Position numbers and translations under genes: made by a program. Under the pieces are notes generated by a model. That model worked only from the letters and a program-made list of their open reading frames with translations. It ran no database searches and was not told the origin of the DNA. A DNA stretch of 64,000 nt from assembly GCA_942159475.1 (NCBI GenBank), contig OW804094.1, positions 135,952,755-136,016,754 of the forward strand, written 5' to 3'. The stretch is from Sthenelais limicola. Taxonomy: Eukaryota; Annelida; Polychaeta; Phyllodocida; Sigalionidae. The first letter of the stretch is position 1, and each line of letters begins with the position of its first letter. Below are positions 51,329 through 63,065 of this stretch, piece by piece.

Positions 51329-52236
51329 CTACTTTTGATGTACTCTTTATATCGATCATTTATGGCGGGAAACAGTTGGGAACTGACCTTCATTTGACCT
51401 CTATTACTATTTAACATTATATCTCCCTGTCTACATGAGTAGGGGAAGAGATCCTCATTATCTGATATCCAGATTTTGTCATTTCTTTTTGTCATTTAAA
51501 AACCCCCGGGATTAATATACAAAGGGCTGGACCACCCCTATCACATCATTCTTGTTATCACCTACACACCCTTCCTCTATCTTTAGCAGAGAAAACTCAC
51601 TACAGCCATATTCTTCTGTTCATTTGTGTAATTTTTCTTCCACAAAACTGTTTTACCTAGATAGTAACTCAGACAGAATAGCACTGAGACTTCAATATCA
51701 CTCGAGCTAATCAATTTATTTGAAATAATAACACGGTTTTAAAAAAAAGAGAAATGTTCGCCCACCATCTTGGCTGCATGGATGTGGACGAAATTTGGAA
51801 TTAATTAATCTTACTTGATTAATTGCAAGGTAGGTCGAAAACACATGGTACATATATACATAGCTATGTAACATGGCCTAAACGGACATGGAAGAGCAAC
51901 AATACATGATAATAATATATGCACCAGGGTCTGTCTGGATTACCAAGATACCATTCATATCTATATATACAAAGGGTGCAATGAGAAATCACCAATAATG
52001 TGAATTTTAATAATAAAACATGAGAGAAGAATAACATACACGGTAGTTTTTCAATATGAAGAAGAATTTGACTCCTCCACAGCATCGGATGGAGGAGACG
52101 CGGCATCATTATACAGAAGAATGCAGGCCGACTAAACACTTTATGATGAATTTCACCAGAAATGTTTGAAGGATTTATGTTCATAGCACCAGGACTAATA
52201 ACATATGAACAGATTAGTTTTCACTGCTTGCTAAAA
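51329..52236. other. No gene recognised
   Basis: Unique. A 106-codon minus-strand frame at 51864-52184 has no recognisable domain and ordinary composition. Confidence 0.45.
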
Positions 52237-52424
52237 CCCTGCCCACACATAGCCGATTTGTCCCCCGATTGGGGTCTCCCAATGAGTCCTATGATCTCAT
52301 TTTAATTCCTGGTTTATGTTTTTGAAATAACATCAACCAGGATATGAAATGAAGTCATAGGATTCATTGGGAGACCAAAATCGGGAGGCAATCGGGGGGC
52401 AAATCGGCTGTGTGTGGGCAGGGT
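52237..52424. mobile_element. Foldback MITE with ACCCTGCCCACACA ends
   Basis: Inverted along nearly the whole length: ACCCTGCCCACACATAGCCG and CGGCTGTGTGTGGGCAGGGT outside, then CCGATTGGGG / CAATCGGGGG and ATGAGTCCTATGA / TCATAGGATTCAT inside. 188 bp. Ends resemble those at 16697-16939. Confidence 0.9.
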
Positions 52425-53374
52425 CTTAGGAGTTTTGTACTTTCGTCAAGTAAGCACTATTTGCCTAAGCCTCTTTAGGAATAGTAGTAGTAGTAGTGTA
52501 GTAATAGTTGTTCTGCGAGTAAGATTTCTGTACATTTTCCAATAATTTACAGGGTGCTGGCTCCTAGCATAGAGCATCATAATCCACTTGCTTATAATGG
52601 ATGACTGTTTTGATAAGCGCCTTTCTTCGAAGTTACTCTCAAATGAGGACCAAATATTGGCATTTTTTCTCTCTGCCATTTTTGGTACCTATTCTAAGGG
52701 TCAATAAGATAAACAACAATTATTGCCACTAGATATACAGGGTAATTGACACTGTTGGTGGCTATACAGCTCGGGTTTTTCCTCCGGCCAGCCTCAGCGG
52801 CTTGGAAAATGGTCACAGTATCATCTATCACCACCATCATCCCTTATTATCGCCCATTATATCATTCGCAATTCCCCGCAAATATCAGATTCTCCTGAGA
52901 TCATAGTTGTGTTGGTTATATGAACCACGGGGTGTGTGTATGTGTGTTTCTTGAAAAATATCATCTCTCCCATCCTCATGTCTCAATATCTCCCTCTCTC
53001 TCCCCCTCTTACTCCTCTGGTCTCCGCTATCACAGTATTATTCCTGACACTTGGAAATGCATTAACTTGTCCTAGGGGCTGTAGCTACCATAGAATAATC
53101 AATATGTTTTTGGAGGATTGTCCTTTAGAAACACCCCTCCCTCCTCCTCCTCCTCTTGGTTCTCTCAATGGTTTGTAATTACCCTCCTCACGTACCTCAA
53201 TCAACATCAACTCCTAGTAGTAGCACCTCCTTATTTCTGCGGGTTCGCTTCTTCTTCCTCACTCGTTTCTCCTAGCAGTCACACCGTTACATTATTTTTT
53301 GAAAGTTTCTTTATTCCTTTCTTTTTATCACAGCTACTAGAAAAAGCTCTATTCTTAAACCAACAAACAGAGCA
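52425..53374. other. No gene recognised
   Basis: Unique sequence with pyrimidine-rich patches (CTCCCTCTCTCTCCCCCTCT; CCTCCCTCCTCCTCCTCCTC). A TAGTAG run is near 52485. Confidence 0.5.
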
Positions 53375-53511
53375 AGTGGTATGTATGTATGTGTGGAGGT
53401 GTATGTGTGGAGGTGTATGTATGTATGTATGTATGTATGTGTGGAGGTGTATGTGTGGAGGTGTATGTATGTATGTATGTATGTATGTATGTATGTATGT
53501 ATGTATGTGTG
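53375..53511 (+). repeat. Compound microsatellite (TATG)n and GTGTGGAGG
   Basis: Runs of TATG alternate with GTGTGGAGGTGTATGTGTGG, with the composite block repeated twice. Open frames on both strands are low-complexity artefacts. Confidence 0.97.
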
Positions 53512-53843
53512 CCTTGTACTACGTTGTTATGTACATGATCCAATATTTTCTCTATTAGATTATCGCAAGGGGCATCATCTGGTTATCCAGGGTGAGTGAA
53601 TTGAAAGTCTGGACGGGGTACGACTTGCTACATGTAGTACATAATAATGTACACGCAGACCCTCGTTGTGTGAAACCACAAATTGAACACATTAACATCA
53701 TCATGGCGAAGGTCAAATCATCCTCCTACTTCTCCAGCTTCAGAAACTTTGATACAACCCTCCCCACAACTTTCTGTCTTTATTATTATTATCTTAATTA
53801 TCATACATGCATGGCTACTTCTGCCAAGGAAACACAATGTATT
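53512..53843. other. No gene recognised
   Basis: Unique. A frame beginning at 53592 runs into MITE-A copy 26 and is not a gene. Confidence 0.5.
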
Positions 53844-54080
53844 TGGGTCAGATTTTCAGAAAATGTACAATTCAATTTTGCCAATTCTCTCAAATAACCC
53901 ACATTTAAGATGAAAATAAAGTTCAAAATACAGTTCAACCTAACCAAACAGATTGCTAGAATCAATGCAATGCCGAATATTCCCGAATTTACCTAGTATT
54001 GACCAAATTGCAGCCTAATTTAGCAGAATTTACTAAATGTGTACAGCTGTCAATTATACATTTTCTGAAAATCTGACCCA
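53844..54080 (-). mobile_element. MITE-A copy 26, subtype II
   Basis: Ends TGGGTCAGATTTTCAGAAAA / CTGACCCA, flanked by TT on both sides. Interior CAACCTAACCAAACAGATTG. Confidence 0.94.
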
Positions 54081-55978
54081 TTTGTTACTAGCAGAGTTAC
54101 TTTTCCATCTTTCCTTCATCGTTATCAATATAATAACACTATCATGATGCATGAACAGCAACAGAATACACATCACCTTTCTTATCCTTTTCCACGAAAA
54201 AGGGGAATAAATCCACCACAGACCTAAGCCTTTCAGATAAGCCATACTTTAGCCTTCATTCATCCTAGCATCACTGCCATCCAGCAGTTCACATAAGAAC
54301 CTTCTTACTTTATATAATGAATGGCTTCCCATGTATTTCAGATTCTTATATTATATCTCACCAGTGCTTTTTTCTTCCCAACGGATACATTGCGGTGGAA
54401 TAGAGGGTGGCATATTAAAACACCTCTACCCTATTAACGATCTGACATGGTTAACATATACAATTGTGTATATATTTTATATATACTTTATACATTTGAA
54501 GACACTGATCATCCATGATTTTCTGTAGTACCCGTCTGGGGAAACAATCTAGGAATACTAGAAAGAGTGAGGGCATTACAACCCCTGAAAGACTAATATA
54601 ATGATGCATACACTGTATGTGTATGTTCTGCAGACAAAGGTATTATCGCCAGTCGTAAGAATAGCGACTGATCCATCTGAAGCGACTGCATTGACCGCAA
54701 CCAATAAGTATAGGACTTCTTTTATCATGGCACCATCCAATGCAAATTGATCCTTTTTTTAAAATCACCAAATACACAATACTTTCAAGCATGATGCATT
54801 ATATAGCCGATCTATCCAAGTATTCGTACATATGAAGCCATACGTTCACTCATAAATCCTTCATAATTGTAATGATAATGATTAAGAACGACGATTGTTT
54901 AAAATTGTAAATAGGGCCCGAGTGTTGACAACCATCCCCGAATGTTGTCTACCTCCAAGGCCCCGCATAATCAATCAATAACAAAAATACAACACATAAC
55001 CTACAATTTGTAATTAGAATTCGAGATGCAATTACTTGTGATATTGGACTAGGACTAAGATCTTGCAACTCAAAGAGTACATGAAGTTTGGACTAGCAAC
55101 CGATGATTCCTGTCACTTCATTTTTTGTTTCGTGACTTGGGTGGGGGTGGGAATCCTGTTAGGAACTTAAGAGCTAATAACAAGAGTTCATGGGCTAATT
55201 ATCTGGATAAAACAAAGTACAATCGGATATTTGATTGCTTCTTTGAACATATATATTGAGAAGGCCAAAGACTTTTCTTTCTAGTAGATTGTTTGATATA
55301 AAGTGTTAGTTTTAGGGAAATTTCCTGATTATATGCTTTAACATGGAAAAGCTAATCACTTTACTTCCGTAGTTCATCAACCAACATTAGTGACTTTACT
55401 ATTTGCACTATGGCACATTCTGTATATAATCTGCGGATATCTAATTAGAAAATATATGTATGAACCTGTATTTGACGAGTGCAAATACCATGAATGCAGT
55501 ATTTGTATATTAGTGAGGTTCAGCAAATCTAACCTATACGTAAACGTAAACGTATCCGTATCTCTGATATACAAACATACACAAACAGAAAGAAAGAGGT
55601 TCAGCAAAACATGGCGGGAAAAACGTAAGATAACATATCAAGCAAAATGTTTCATCTCACAATTTATTTTTTATACATAGAATCCCAAACAAGATATGGA
55701 TACGGTTACGTCATTGAGATAGGTTTGCTTGCAGAACCTCCCTATTAACTCAACATTGGAAACCTAAGTAGTAGATTGTGGTATTCTGCCTGGATTACAA
55801 TAAAGATCCTACCTAGGTGCAAAACATTCATACACACCCTCATCAATTAGAATACTTCCCTGAATATTTAAGATTGAACACACCTTTTAAAAATTAGAAT
55901 GGTCGGGTATTCATTCCATTGTATGGCTTCTTTTCATGGCATTCAGCTAATGATACTAAAGTTAACTTGTACTGTAAA
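54081..55978. other. About 1.9 kb without a recognised feature
   Basis: Unique AT-rich sequence. ACGTAAACGTAAACGTATCC near 55539 is a short hexamer repeat. Frames at 55377-55607 and 55390-55680 overlap on opposite strands without motifs. Confidence 0.5.
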
Positions 55979-56345
55979 TAGGTTAAATCGCCAGAAAATG
56001 TACAATTCTCCTTCACCAATCCTCTCAAATGATCCAAATTTAAGACAAAAATAAGGTTCAAAATTCAGTCCAAAATAAGCAAACAGATTGTTTGAATTAA
56101 GGCAATATCAAATATACTCAGATATACCTAGTATTGACCATTTCTCAGTCTAATCTAACAGAATTTACTAAAAATGTATATTGCTAGAATCAATGCAATG
56201 CCAAATATACTCGAATTAACCAAGTATTGACCTAATTTCAGCCTAATTTAGCAGAATTTACTAAATGTGTTCAGCTGCCAATTGTACATTTTCTGAAAAT
56301 CTGACCCATATCTGCTGATTGTACATTTCCTGACGAGCTGACCCA
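55979..56345 (-). mobile_element. MITE-A copy 27, subtype III, hosting a second MITE-A
   Basis: Left end TAGGTTAAATCGCCAG, right end CTGACGAGCTGACCCA. The subtype III sequence breaks at AAAATGTA (56178), is interrupted by a subtype II fragment, and resumes at TCTGCTGATTGTAC (56311). Confidence 0.88.
56181..56308 (-). mobile_element. Nested MITE-A fragment, subtype II
   Basis: TTGCTAGAATCAATGCAATG through CTGACCCA. Its left half is missing. TA borders it on both sides (56179-56180 and 56309-56310), suggesting insertion at TA followed by loss of one end. Confidence 0.85.
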
Positions 56346-58620
56346 TAAATTAAGTCCATTTCCCAAAGAAACAGATTGAAGCCTACTAAGGAGTTATGGC
56401 AACCGATGGGAGTAAAGAAAGAATGAGTGAAATTGAATGGTCAATTATGGCACATACATAAATACAGGCGATGGAAAAGAACGAAAATCAGCCTGAGTCC
56501 TTTTTTATCTATATATTACACCACCCCTTTAGGTAAAAGAAATTAAAATACTTAAATTCCATGAAATTTTAACTTTCTAAAAGTAGGAAAAGACACTCAT
56601 AAAAGCAGAACATCTATAGATCCATCCAATACAGAATGGTAAGTCTAGTCCACATTCATTTATTTATTAGATAATTTGCGTGGTTGCGAAAAAGATAGAT
56701 ATATTCCCTCTGGTAGTTATAAGTTAATTAATAACGTTGTTTTTATGTAAAAAGAAAAAAAAACACGTTTTTAAAAAAAAAAACAAATTAGGAATAAGGT
56801 ATCATGCAACATTGGTGGTAGTGAAGGGGGTAGAAGTGGGGGACGTAGAAGAATGGTAAAGGAAAATCTTAGAGATACCCCAGTTTTTAACAATCGCCAT
56901 TTCTATATATAATATATTCGCCATTTTGCCATACTCCAATGATATCAATAGACTATCGGTCAAAGTATGTGCACTTAAAAAGATCGCCACTAACTCTCTT
57001 TTCAGATTAACTTACAAAACTCACGGACTGGAAACTATAACTTGGACAGTATATGTCTACATGCATCTCTGTCTTAGCATCAGATCATCCTGTTCTTGCG
57101 TCCTCAAATCTTGAGCAAAAACCGAAACAATGGCATCTCATCATTATACAAGGCTATTATTTGAAATGTTTGTCGCAGAAAACAAACAATATCATTTGAA
57201 TCAAAAGTAACTGTTACCTAATCCATCAGTAAAATGAAGCCTCATATTATTACACTAAAACTAGGATAATGAAATTAGTAGATTTTTTCTGTGTGTATAA
57301 TAAGGAGGATATGCTGGTAATTGTACATCATCGATCGCTTCATTGTAGTATCACATTTACACTCGTCAACACTTGCTGCGTTCTTTTGCATAACATAACG
57401 TTGCTGTTTCATTTGAAAGATATGCTAGTTTACATACATATATAGAAGTATTCATATAGTGATGATGATGATGTATAGATAACCTAGGGTATATGAAGGT
57501 TTTTATCAATACAATCATTATCAACTTGAGAAAAAGCATGTCTTCGGCATTTCGTTATAGGAATGAGATCGACTAACTTCGCCCTAACAATCACAATCAG
57601 TTTTGTATTATAAGTTTTTGTTGTGCCTATTATGGTATTAATTGAAGCATGTTGTCGTGAAACCTTTTCCTTACTTTCTTTTTTTTTTAATATGCCATCG
57701 GATTCGCCCCAATGTGTTTGTTTAATTAAGCAGGAAGGAAAAAACATGCCAATACAATTCTTTACTTCGTCTGCTAAAGGAATCGTTGGGCACTTCTTCT
57801 ATATTTAAATATATTTCTGTAATAATTCGTCTTTAGATATGACAAGTCACAACCATACTGAACTCAAATTCTTCAGACAGAGAGAATGAGAAAGAGCATT
57901 CGTAATAATTTAATGTTAATAAGAATAATTATAATAATAATTAAGTGAATTCTAGATACCTTAAACCGTTAAATCTGTAACATATCTAATCATGATCTTG
58001 CGTAAATGCATATCTGTTATGAAAATAAAGCGTTACAAAAAAGTATTACCTGAGATTGACAACTGGACGATGTTTATGAAAGTTCAATATTATCATCGAT
58101 TTCATTTTACACATATCACAAGTAGGAGAAATATTTTCATCACGGTTCTTGGTATTTAGAATTCATGGATGGTAGAAGTATACATACTATACTATACTGG
58201 AGATAGGCAGAAGCCTTAGTTGGCCCTTTTAGCTTAAAGTCTAAGGGTTAAGTATTAATATATACTATACATGTGCTATTTATCATCTTTATAATCAGTA
58301 TCATCCAGGCTTAATTGATTATCCATATATATGTAACCTGTGGAATTGATATATTTACCCAACTGGCATGCGACTCCATCTCAATGGATTGGCTCCAGTG
58401 TTATACAGCTGACTAGGAATGAATGAATGACACAGATAGGGAAATAATGATCTATAATATGAATAGGAGACATTATGTTTGTATCATTTGTGTATCCTCC
58501 TTGTAACCTTAATTTGGCCAATCTTCTAGAGAGCATAATTATTATCACCAGGTATTTTTAAGAGGGGAAAACATTATCGTATTTCATCCGCATTTAATCA
58601 GTTCTTGTCTTCTTGGTTCA
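56346..58620. other. About 2.3 kb without a recognised feature
   Basis: Unique AT-rich sequence with A tracts near 56755-56787. Overlapping frames of 60-90 codons occur on both strands at 56802-57114 and 57484-57808, without motifs. This lies downstream of the gene ending at 59073, so it should be intergenic. Confidence 0.5.
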
Positions 58621-58859
58621 TGGGTCAGATCGTCAGAAAGTGTACAATTCTCCTTCACCAATCGTCTCAAATAATCCAAATTTAAGACAGAAATAAGGTT
58701 TGAAATTCAGTCCAACATAACCAAACAAATTGTTTGAATCAAGGCAATATCACATATATTCAGATATACCTAGTATTGACCATATTTCTGAGTCTAATTT
58801 AACAGAATTGACTTAAAATGTAGATCTGCCGATTGTGCATTTTCTGAAGATCTGACCCT
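58621..58859 (-). mobile_element. MITE-A copy 28, subtype III
   Basis: Left end TGGGTCAGATCGTCAGAAAG, right end CTGAAGATCTGACCCT. It lies about 210 bp beyond the stop codon of the host gene exon, possibly within its 3' UTR. Confidence 0.92.
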
Positions 58860-59072
58860 TTATATATATTTATGGTCTGAAGGACAGACATCCAAGAATC
58901 TGTCGTTTCACAACGGAATGGACTAATAATAATAAACTTAAAAACAACAACAATTATCCTTTCGACTTCTTCTTTTCATCTTCCTGATTTCATTTGTCTT
59001 GCCCTAACTTGATCATCTTCATTACATATACATATATAGAGCTATAACATTTCTTTGTATATATCCTTCACT

Positions 59073-59612
59073 TCAATCATTTTCAATTTCTTCCAGATCT
59101 AGATCATTCATTTCAAGCTCAAACACTTCAACCTCGTCGCCTTTTTTGTTACTACTACAATCCTCGTCGGCCTCGCAGCTACAGCCATCTTCAGAATCGA
59201 TGAAGATGTTAGAGGAGTTTTCTTTGTTATCACCCATGAGATCAACCACGTCAATGCTGCTACTACCGGCAAGAAGTCCCCTAGTACTCCGTGTGGCAGC
59301 TTTCTCTAAGTCACCTCCTCCTTCTAGCCCATCGCCTTGGCGCTGCAGCAGTGTCGCCCCCTGTTGAGAAGGCTGATTGTGATTATTATGGTGGAGGTGT
59401 TCGTCTACCCCTCTCCCGTGCCGGTGGAGGTGTAGATGGGTGTGTTCGTCTACCACTCTCCCTTGCACATCACCTTTGCTGCCGCTACTGCCGCAGAGAC
59501 TTATGGGAACGGTGGCGCTGTCCAATGGAGAGCTGGCAATTGTATTGAGACCTAGGACGCACTCTGGTGGTTCTGAGAAGAGGCTTGCAAGACTACGAGA
59601 AGACCTTATATA
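59073..59612 (-). CDS. Last coding exon of an unrecognised acidic, His-rich protein
   Basis: 179 codons from a clear acceptor (TTCTATTCTTTTTGCAG, exon starting at 59612 in phase 0) to a stop at 59073-59075. It opens with YIRSSRSLASLFSEPPECVL, followed by a Ser/Gly stretch. A His-rich segment (EHTHLHLHRHGRG, EHLHHNNHN) lies at about 55-80, and a low-complexity middle follows. The acidic tail has two parts (SEDGCSCEADEDC, VFELEMNDLDLEEIEND). Base composition is GC-richer than the surroundings, as expected for coding sequence. The upstream exon at 61804-61854 joins it in frame. I do not recognise the family. The tail looks disordered and intracellular, which is inference. Confidence 0.75.
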   Translation of the reverse strand, partial: YIRSSRSLASLFSEPPECVLGLNTIASSPLDSATVPISLCGSSGSKGDVQGRVVDEHTHLHLHRHGRGVDEHLHHNNHNQPSQQGATLLQRQGDGLEGGGDLEKAATRSTRGLLAGSSSIDVVDLMGDNKENSSNIFIDSEDGCSCEADEDCSSNKKGDEVEVFELEMNDLDLEEIEND

Positions 59613-60260
59613 CTGCAAAAAGAATAGAAAATAGAAATTATTGATAGGATTGAGATTTGGTAGGAAGTGACCGGATTTGTTGACAATGTTATTTGAAATG
59701 ATTTTTTTTCCCTACACTGAGCAATTGTGATGTCTACTTACAATGAAACAAGATACATACAAATCAGTGTGAGTTCGTGTATAATTCTGCAAATAAATTT
59801 GGGCAAGTGAACAATGAAAGAATCTTGGATGCCACTTGCCCAATGACAAGGTAAAGTTTGTAGGGTTTTTTTTCGAGCCCTGCATGTAATAGCATCTTTA
59901 CTGTTTCCCTCTCAATCTTATCATCTGAAACACAGCTTCATTAGGTTGATTAGTGGGGGAAGATAAATGGCTTTCATTATCTTATGTTTTCTCCATTAGC
60001 CTTCAATGGGAGGAGGGCTTTCAGTTTCTGTATTACAGAGCTAAATCATATTTACCGTTTAACTTGCGTTACTAGCTTTTACCCCCACTAGGCAAGGTTA
60101 AATCAATGTCAGCTATGTTCAAACATAAATATGGTGAATAATAAGAGTCCTGGAGGGCAATGGGCCAGTGCGGAGCCTTCACAGGCCAATGATTGTCCTT
60201 GATGACGTCCTGGCCTGGAGTAAGGGTCATAATGGGATGGATTATAATGCCATTGTGCTG

Positions 60261-60320
60261 TTGTGAGCCAAAGAGTCTGTTCCTCAGTTTGAAGGGACTC
60301 TCTCAACTCTGAGCCTAGAC
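60261..60320 (+). mobile_element. Family G fragment
   Basis: CAGTTTGAAGGGACTCTCTC then GAGCCTAGACC matches one end of family G (33059-33094). The rest is absent. Confidence 0.55.
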
Positions 60321-60399
60321 CGATTCACATTACAGCACTAAAGCTTAAATTAGAACGACCGACTGTATTGCAATGGAGGCTTTCCGTGAGATTGCAATA

Positions 60400-60748
60400 A
60401 TAGGGGATTTGCATGTGCCACTGCGCATGTCTGTCACAGTGCATCCTGGGATGCATTCTGATGAAATCTGACATACAAATATTTGGCAATATCTTATTGA
60501 AAATTGCAAGATTGTTTTCACCAATATCATAGATTTTTACAAATGATCTATGAAAACCAAATGCATGATGGGAAAGATGAGGACTTGTGTTATGGAAACA
60601 TGTATAACACATGGATATTGAAATTAGAGCATTGATAAATATTCCATGCTGAACATGACATGATTTCTATAGATTTTAGACTGTACCATTAGTCCCATAA
60701 TTTCACGCGAATCAAGATTCACAATGGCGGCTATACAAATCCCCTATT
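60400..60748 (-). mobile_element. Family C MITE, copy 4, complete, intronic
   Basis: Ends ATAGGGGATTTGCATGTGCC and GCTATACAAATCCCCTAT. It is collinear in reverse with 49170-49518, including ATGCATGATGGGAAAGATGA. Confidence 0.92.
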
Positions 60749-61013
60749 AGACTAGTATTACATTATACAGTGAGTGATTATATCAGTGCTATTGAAAGGC
60801 CATGACATAATTCCACAGATAATCTCCTGGCTGCTTTATGTTCATCAATCACGCACAGTCGAGGCCAACTAACTGATAAATTATCCCGCCATATTTACAA
60901 TGCAACAAATAGGTCAAGTACTTCTCAGTCTGCCTGGCATAATCTGATTTCTTTTTTTTCTTTTTTTTTTAAATCGATTTTATTCAGGTTAAGAGCTCCT
61001 TCCATCAGAGTAA

Positions 61014-61172
61014 TAAGGTATGAGTATATCTGAGTGTAATTGGCATCGCATTGATTTAAAGCATCAGTTCTGTTATGTTAAACTGCATTTTGAAGCTTAT
61101 TTCTGTCTTAATTGTGGGTCATTTGAGAGGATTGGTGAAGTCGAAATGTACATTTTCTGAAAATCTGACCCG
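61014..61172 (+). mobile_element. MITE-A copy 29, right two-thirds, intronic
   Basis: GTATATCTGAGTGTAATTGG through GAGAGGATTGGTGAAGTCGA to CTGAAAATCTGACCCG. Subtype I, left end missing. Confidence 0.87.
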
Positions 61173-61354
61173 TATGTTGTACATTGTATAATCGTAGTAT
61201 TGATCCAGACAAAGTTATTCAAATTGTTTATTTAAACAAAGTGATATGAAAATAAAAAATATCTTTTAATTGATAGTCTGTTAAATTGTAATACACCTAT
61301 ACCATGATTTAAGATTGGGATTTTTTTTAAAGGAGAGGCAATGATTAATAAGGA

Positions 61355-61387
<33 letters not shown>

Positions 61388-61803
61388 TTAGTTAATTATA
61401 TTAACTAAAACATGAATACATGTAATGCGAACATCTCGAAGCTCACAAAGGTATCAACGAAGTACCAATTTCAATTATCAGAATCTGATAATCTGACATA
61501 CTTAAAATACGACAATGGACAATGAAAACAATCACATTAAGATAACTAAAATTTATATATATAATATTAATTGGTTCGTATTAATATGTAGACCTGTAGG
61601 ATTAACAGGTTCTTCAACTATAGAAAGAATTTTCTTTTATAATTTCAATATATCTGGGAGCCAATCCCAAATAGCCTTGAATGTCAGGCACTGGTGGTGC
61701 TTCCCAAAGCGTAATTGAATTTTCTTTCAATGGCATTTGAACAAAAACAAATAAACTTGTCCCCACTCGTCAGAAAGGCAGTTGAAAATGAAAGAGCACT
61801 TAC

Positions 61804-61854
61804 ATGTGGCATATGTCTATTGGAGAACCGCCAACCACACCGATCGTAGGCAGT
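61804..61854 (-). CDS. 51-nt penultimate exon of the same gene
   Basis: Bounded by the acceptor CTCACTTTTCCAG and the donor CAT-GTAAGT. It is 51 bases, a multiple of three. In the phase that joins the last exon it is fully open and reads TAYDRCGWRFSNRHMPH, continuing into YIRSSRSLASLF. Of the other two phases, one contains a stop. The aromatic and basic composition looks like a folded, conserved segment, unlike the low-complexity tail. Earlier exons must lie beyond 64000 or have been missed. I cannot name the protein. Confidence 0.65.
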
Positions 61855-61898
61855 CTGGAAAAGTGAGAGAAAATAGTTTGAGGTGATGCCTACACAGT

Positions 61899-62116
61899 AG
61901 GCCGCCAGAAAGTATACAATTGGCAGCTCTACACATTTAGTAAATTAGGCTAAACAATTATAAATACCAGGTATATCTGATTATATTTGGCATCGAGTTG
62001 ATTCAAGGGATGGGTTTGGTCATGTTGAATTGTTTATGTCTCATTTTTGTATTAAATCCGGGTTATTTGGGAGGGTTTCTGAATGTGAATTGTACATTTT
62101 CTGGAAATGTCACCCA
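61899..62116 (+). mobile_element. MITE-A copy 30, subtype IV, decayed left end
   Basis: GGCCGCCAGAAAGTATACAA at the left and CTGGAAATGTCACCCA at the right. Interior GATTCAAGGGATGGGTTTGG and GGGAGGGTTTCTGAATGTGA. It lies about 45 bp upstream of the 51-nt exon on the minus strand, close to that exon's acceptor and branch-point region. Confidence 0.88.
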
Positions 62117-62445
62117 TTTATGGTAACATACTACACACTCCATCACACATCATAATAGTTTCAACACTTCTTTTAGTTTAAACACCACTTTATTTTAGTT
62201 AACACATGAAAATAAAGAATATTTGGAGGCGACATTTATTTTACCTATAATACTGAGCTATTCTGGAAGTGTTTCAGTGCAATTATTCTCTTGGTCTCGA
62301 AAGTTGATGGTTGTAATCACTTTGTGAAAATAACATATATTTCATGCTAAGTAATATTTATGTACATTTGAGTTCAACGTCCCAAAAGTCAGAATTTGGT
62401 AAAAGGGACCCCACTGACAGACCTTGGGAAGTGTTTACTTGTATA
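62117..62445. other. No gene recognised
   Basis: Unique AT-rich sequence, probably intronic for the minus-strand gene. Confidence 0.45.
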
Positions 62446-62682
62446 TGGGTCAGATTTTCACAAAATGTACAATTGCCAGCTGTACACATTTAGTAAATTC
62501 TGATAAGTTTGGCTGCAATTTGGTCAATACTAGGTAAATTCAAGTATATTCAGCATTGCATTGATTCTAGCAATCAGTTTAGTTAGGTTAAACTGAATTT
62601 TGAACTTTTTTTTCGTCTGAAATCTGGGTTATTTGAGAGGATTGGTGAAGGCGAATTGTACATTTTCTGAAAATTTGACCCA
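62446..62682 (+). mobile_element. MITE-A copy 31, subtype II
   Basis: Left end TGGGTCAGATTTTCACAAAA, right end CTGAAAATTTGACCCA, flanked by TA. The right subterminal block GGTGAAGGCGAATTG is the one typical of subtype I, so it is a mosaic. Confidence 0.92.
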
Positions 62683-63065
62683 TATCTAAATCGTAAACCT
62701 TTTAAGGAGATACATATATAAAGTACTTAAAATGAAATACTACCCACTTCATTAAACCTATTAATACATAGCATTGAATTATTGTAGTGTCTACACCTTT
62801 TTCATTTAAAAAACTCCACTTTACTTTGCAATACCGTTTTGAATTTCTATACCTGGAATATACAAATAAAGAACAGCAGAGACCAATAACAAAGGGGCCA
62901 ATAAAAAGAAACATTGTCTTTCCAAAATATTTGTTAAAATACATTCATCATCATATAATATTTTTAATGTCCCTATTTGGTACAGCCCTACCTGAAACAA
63001 TAAAACAGACCAACTCTTCTTCGACCTCCCCCTTTTACTCTCAAGGAATAGGGCGCTAAACTATA
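62683..63065. other. No gene recognised
   Basis: Frames of 80 codons (minus) and 90 codons (plus) overlap here and have no recognisable motif. Probably intronic. Confidence 0.45.

Larger units (their letters stand above)
59613..61803 (-). other. Intron of about 2.2 kb with inserted repeats
   Basis: Bounded by GTAAGT at 61803-61798 and TTTTTGCAG ending at 59613. It carries a family G fragment, family C copy 4, half a MITE-A and a run of about 26 T near 61357-61380. No other exon is evident inside. Confidence 0.65.

Noticed and set aside
53118..53599. 146-codon plus-strand frame and a frame on the opposite strand
   Set aside because: Low-complexity translations of the TATG microsatellite.
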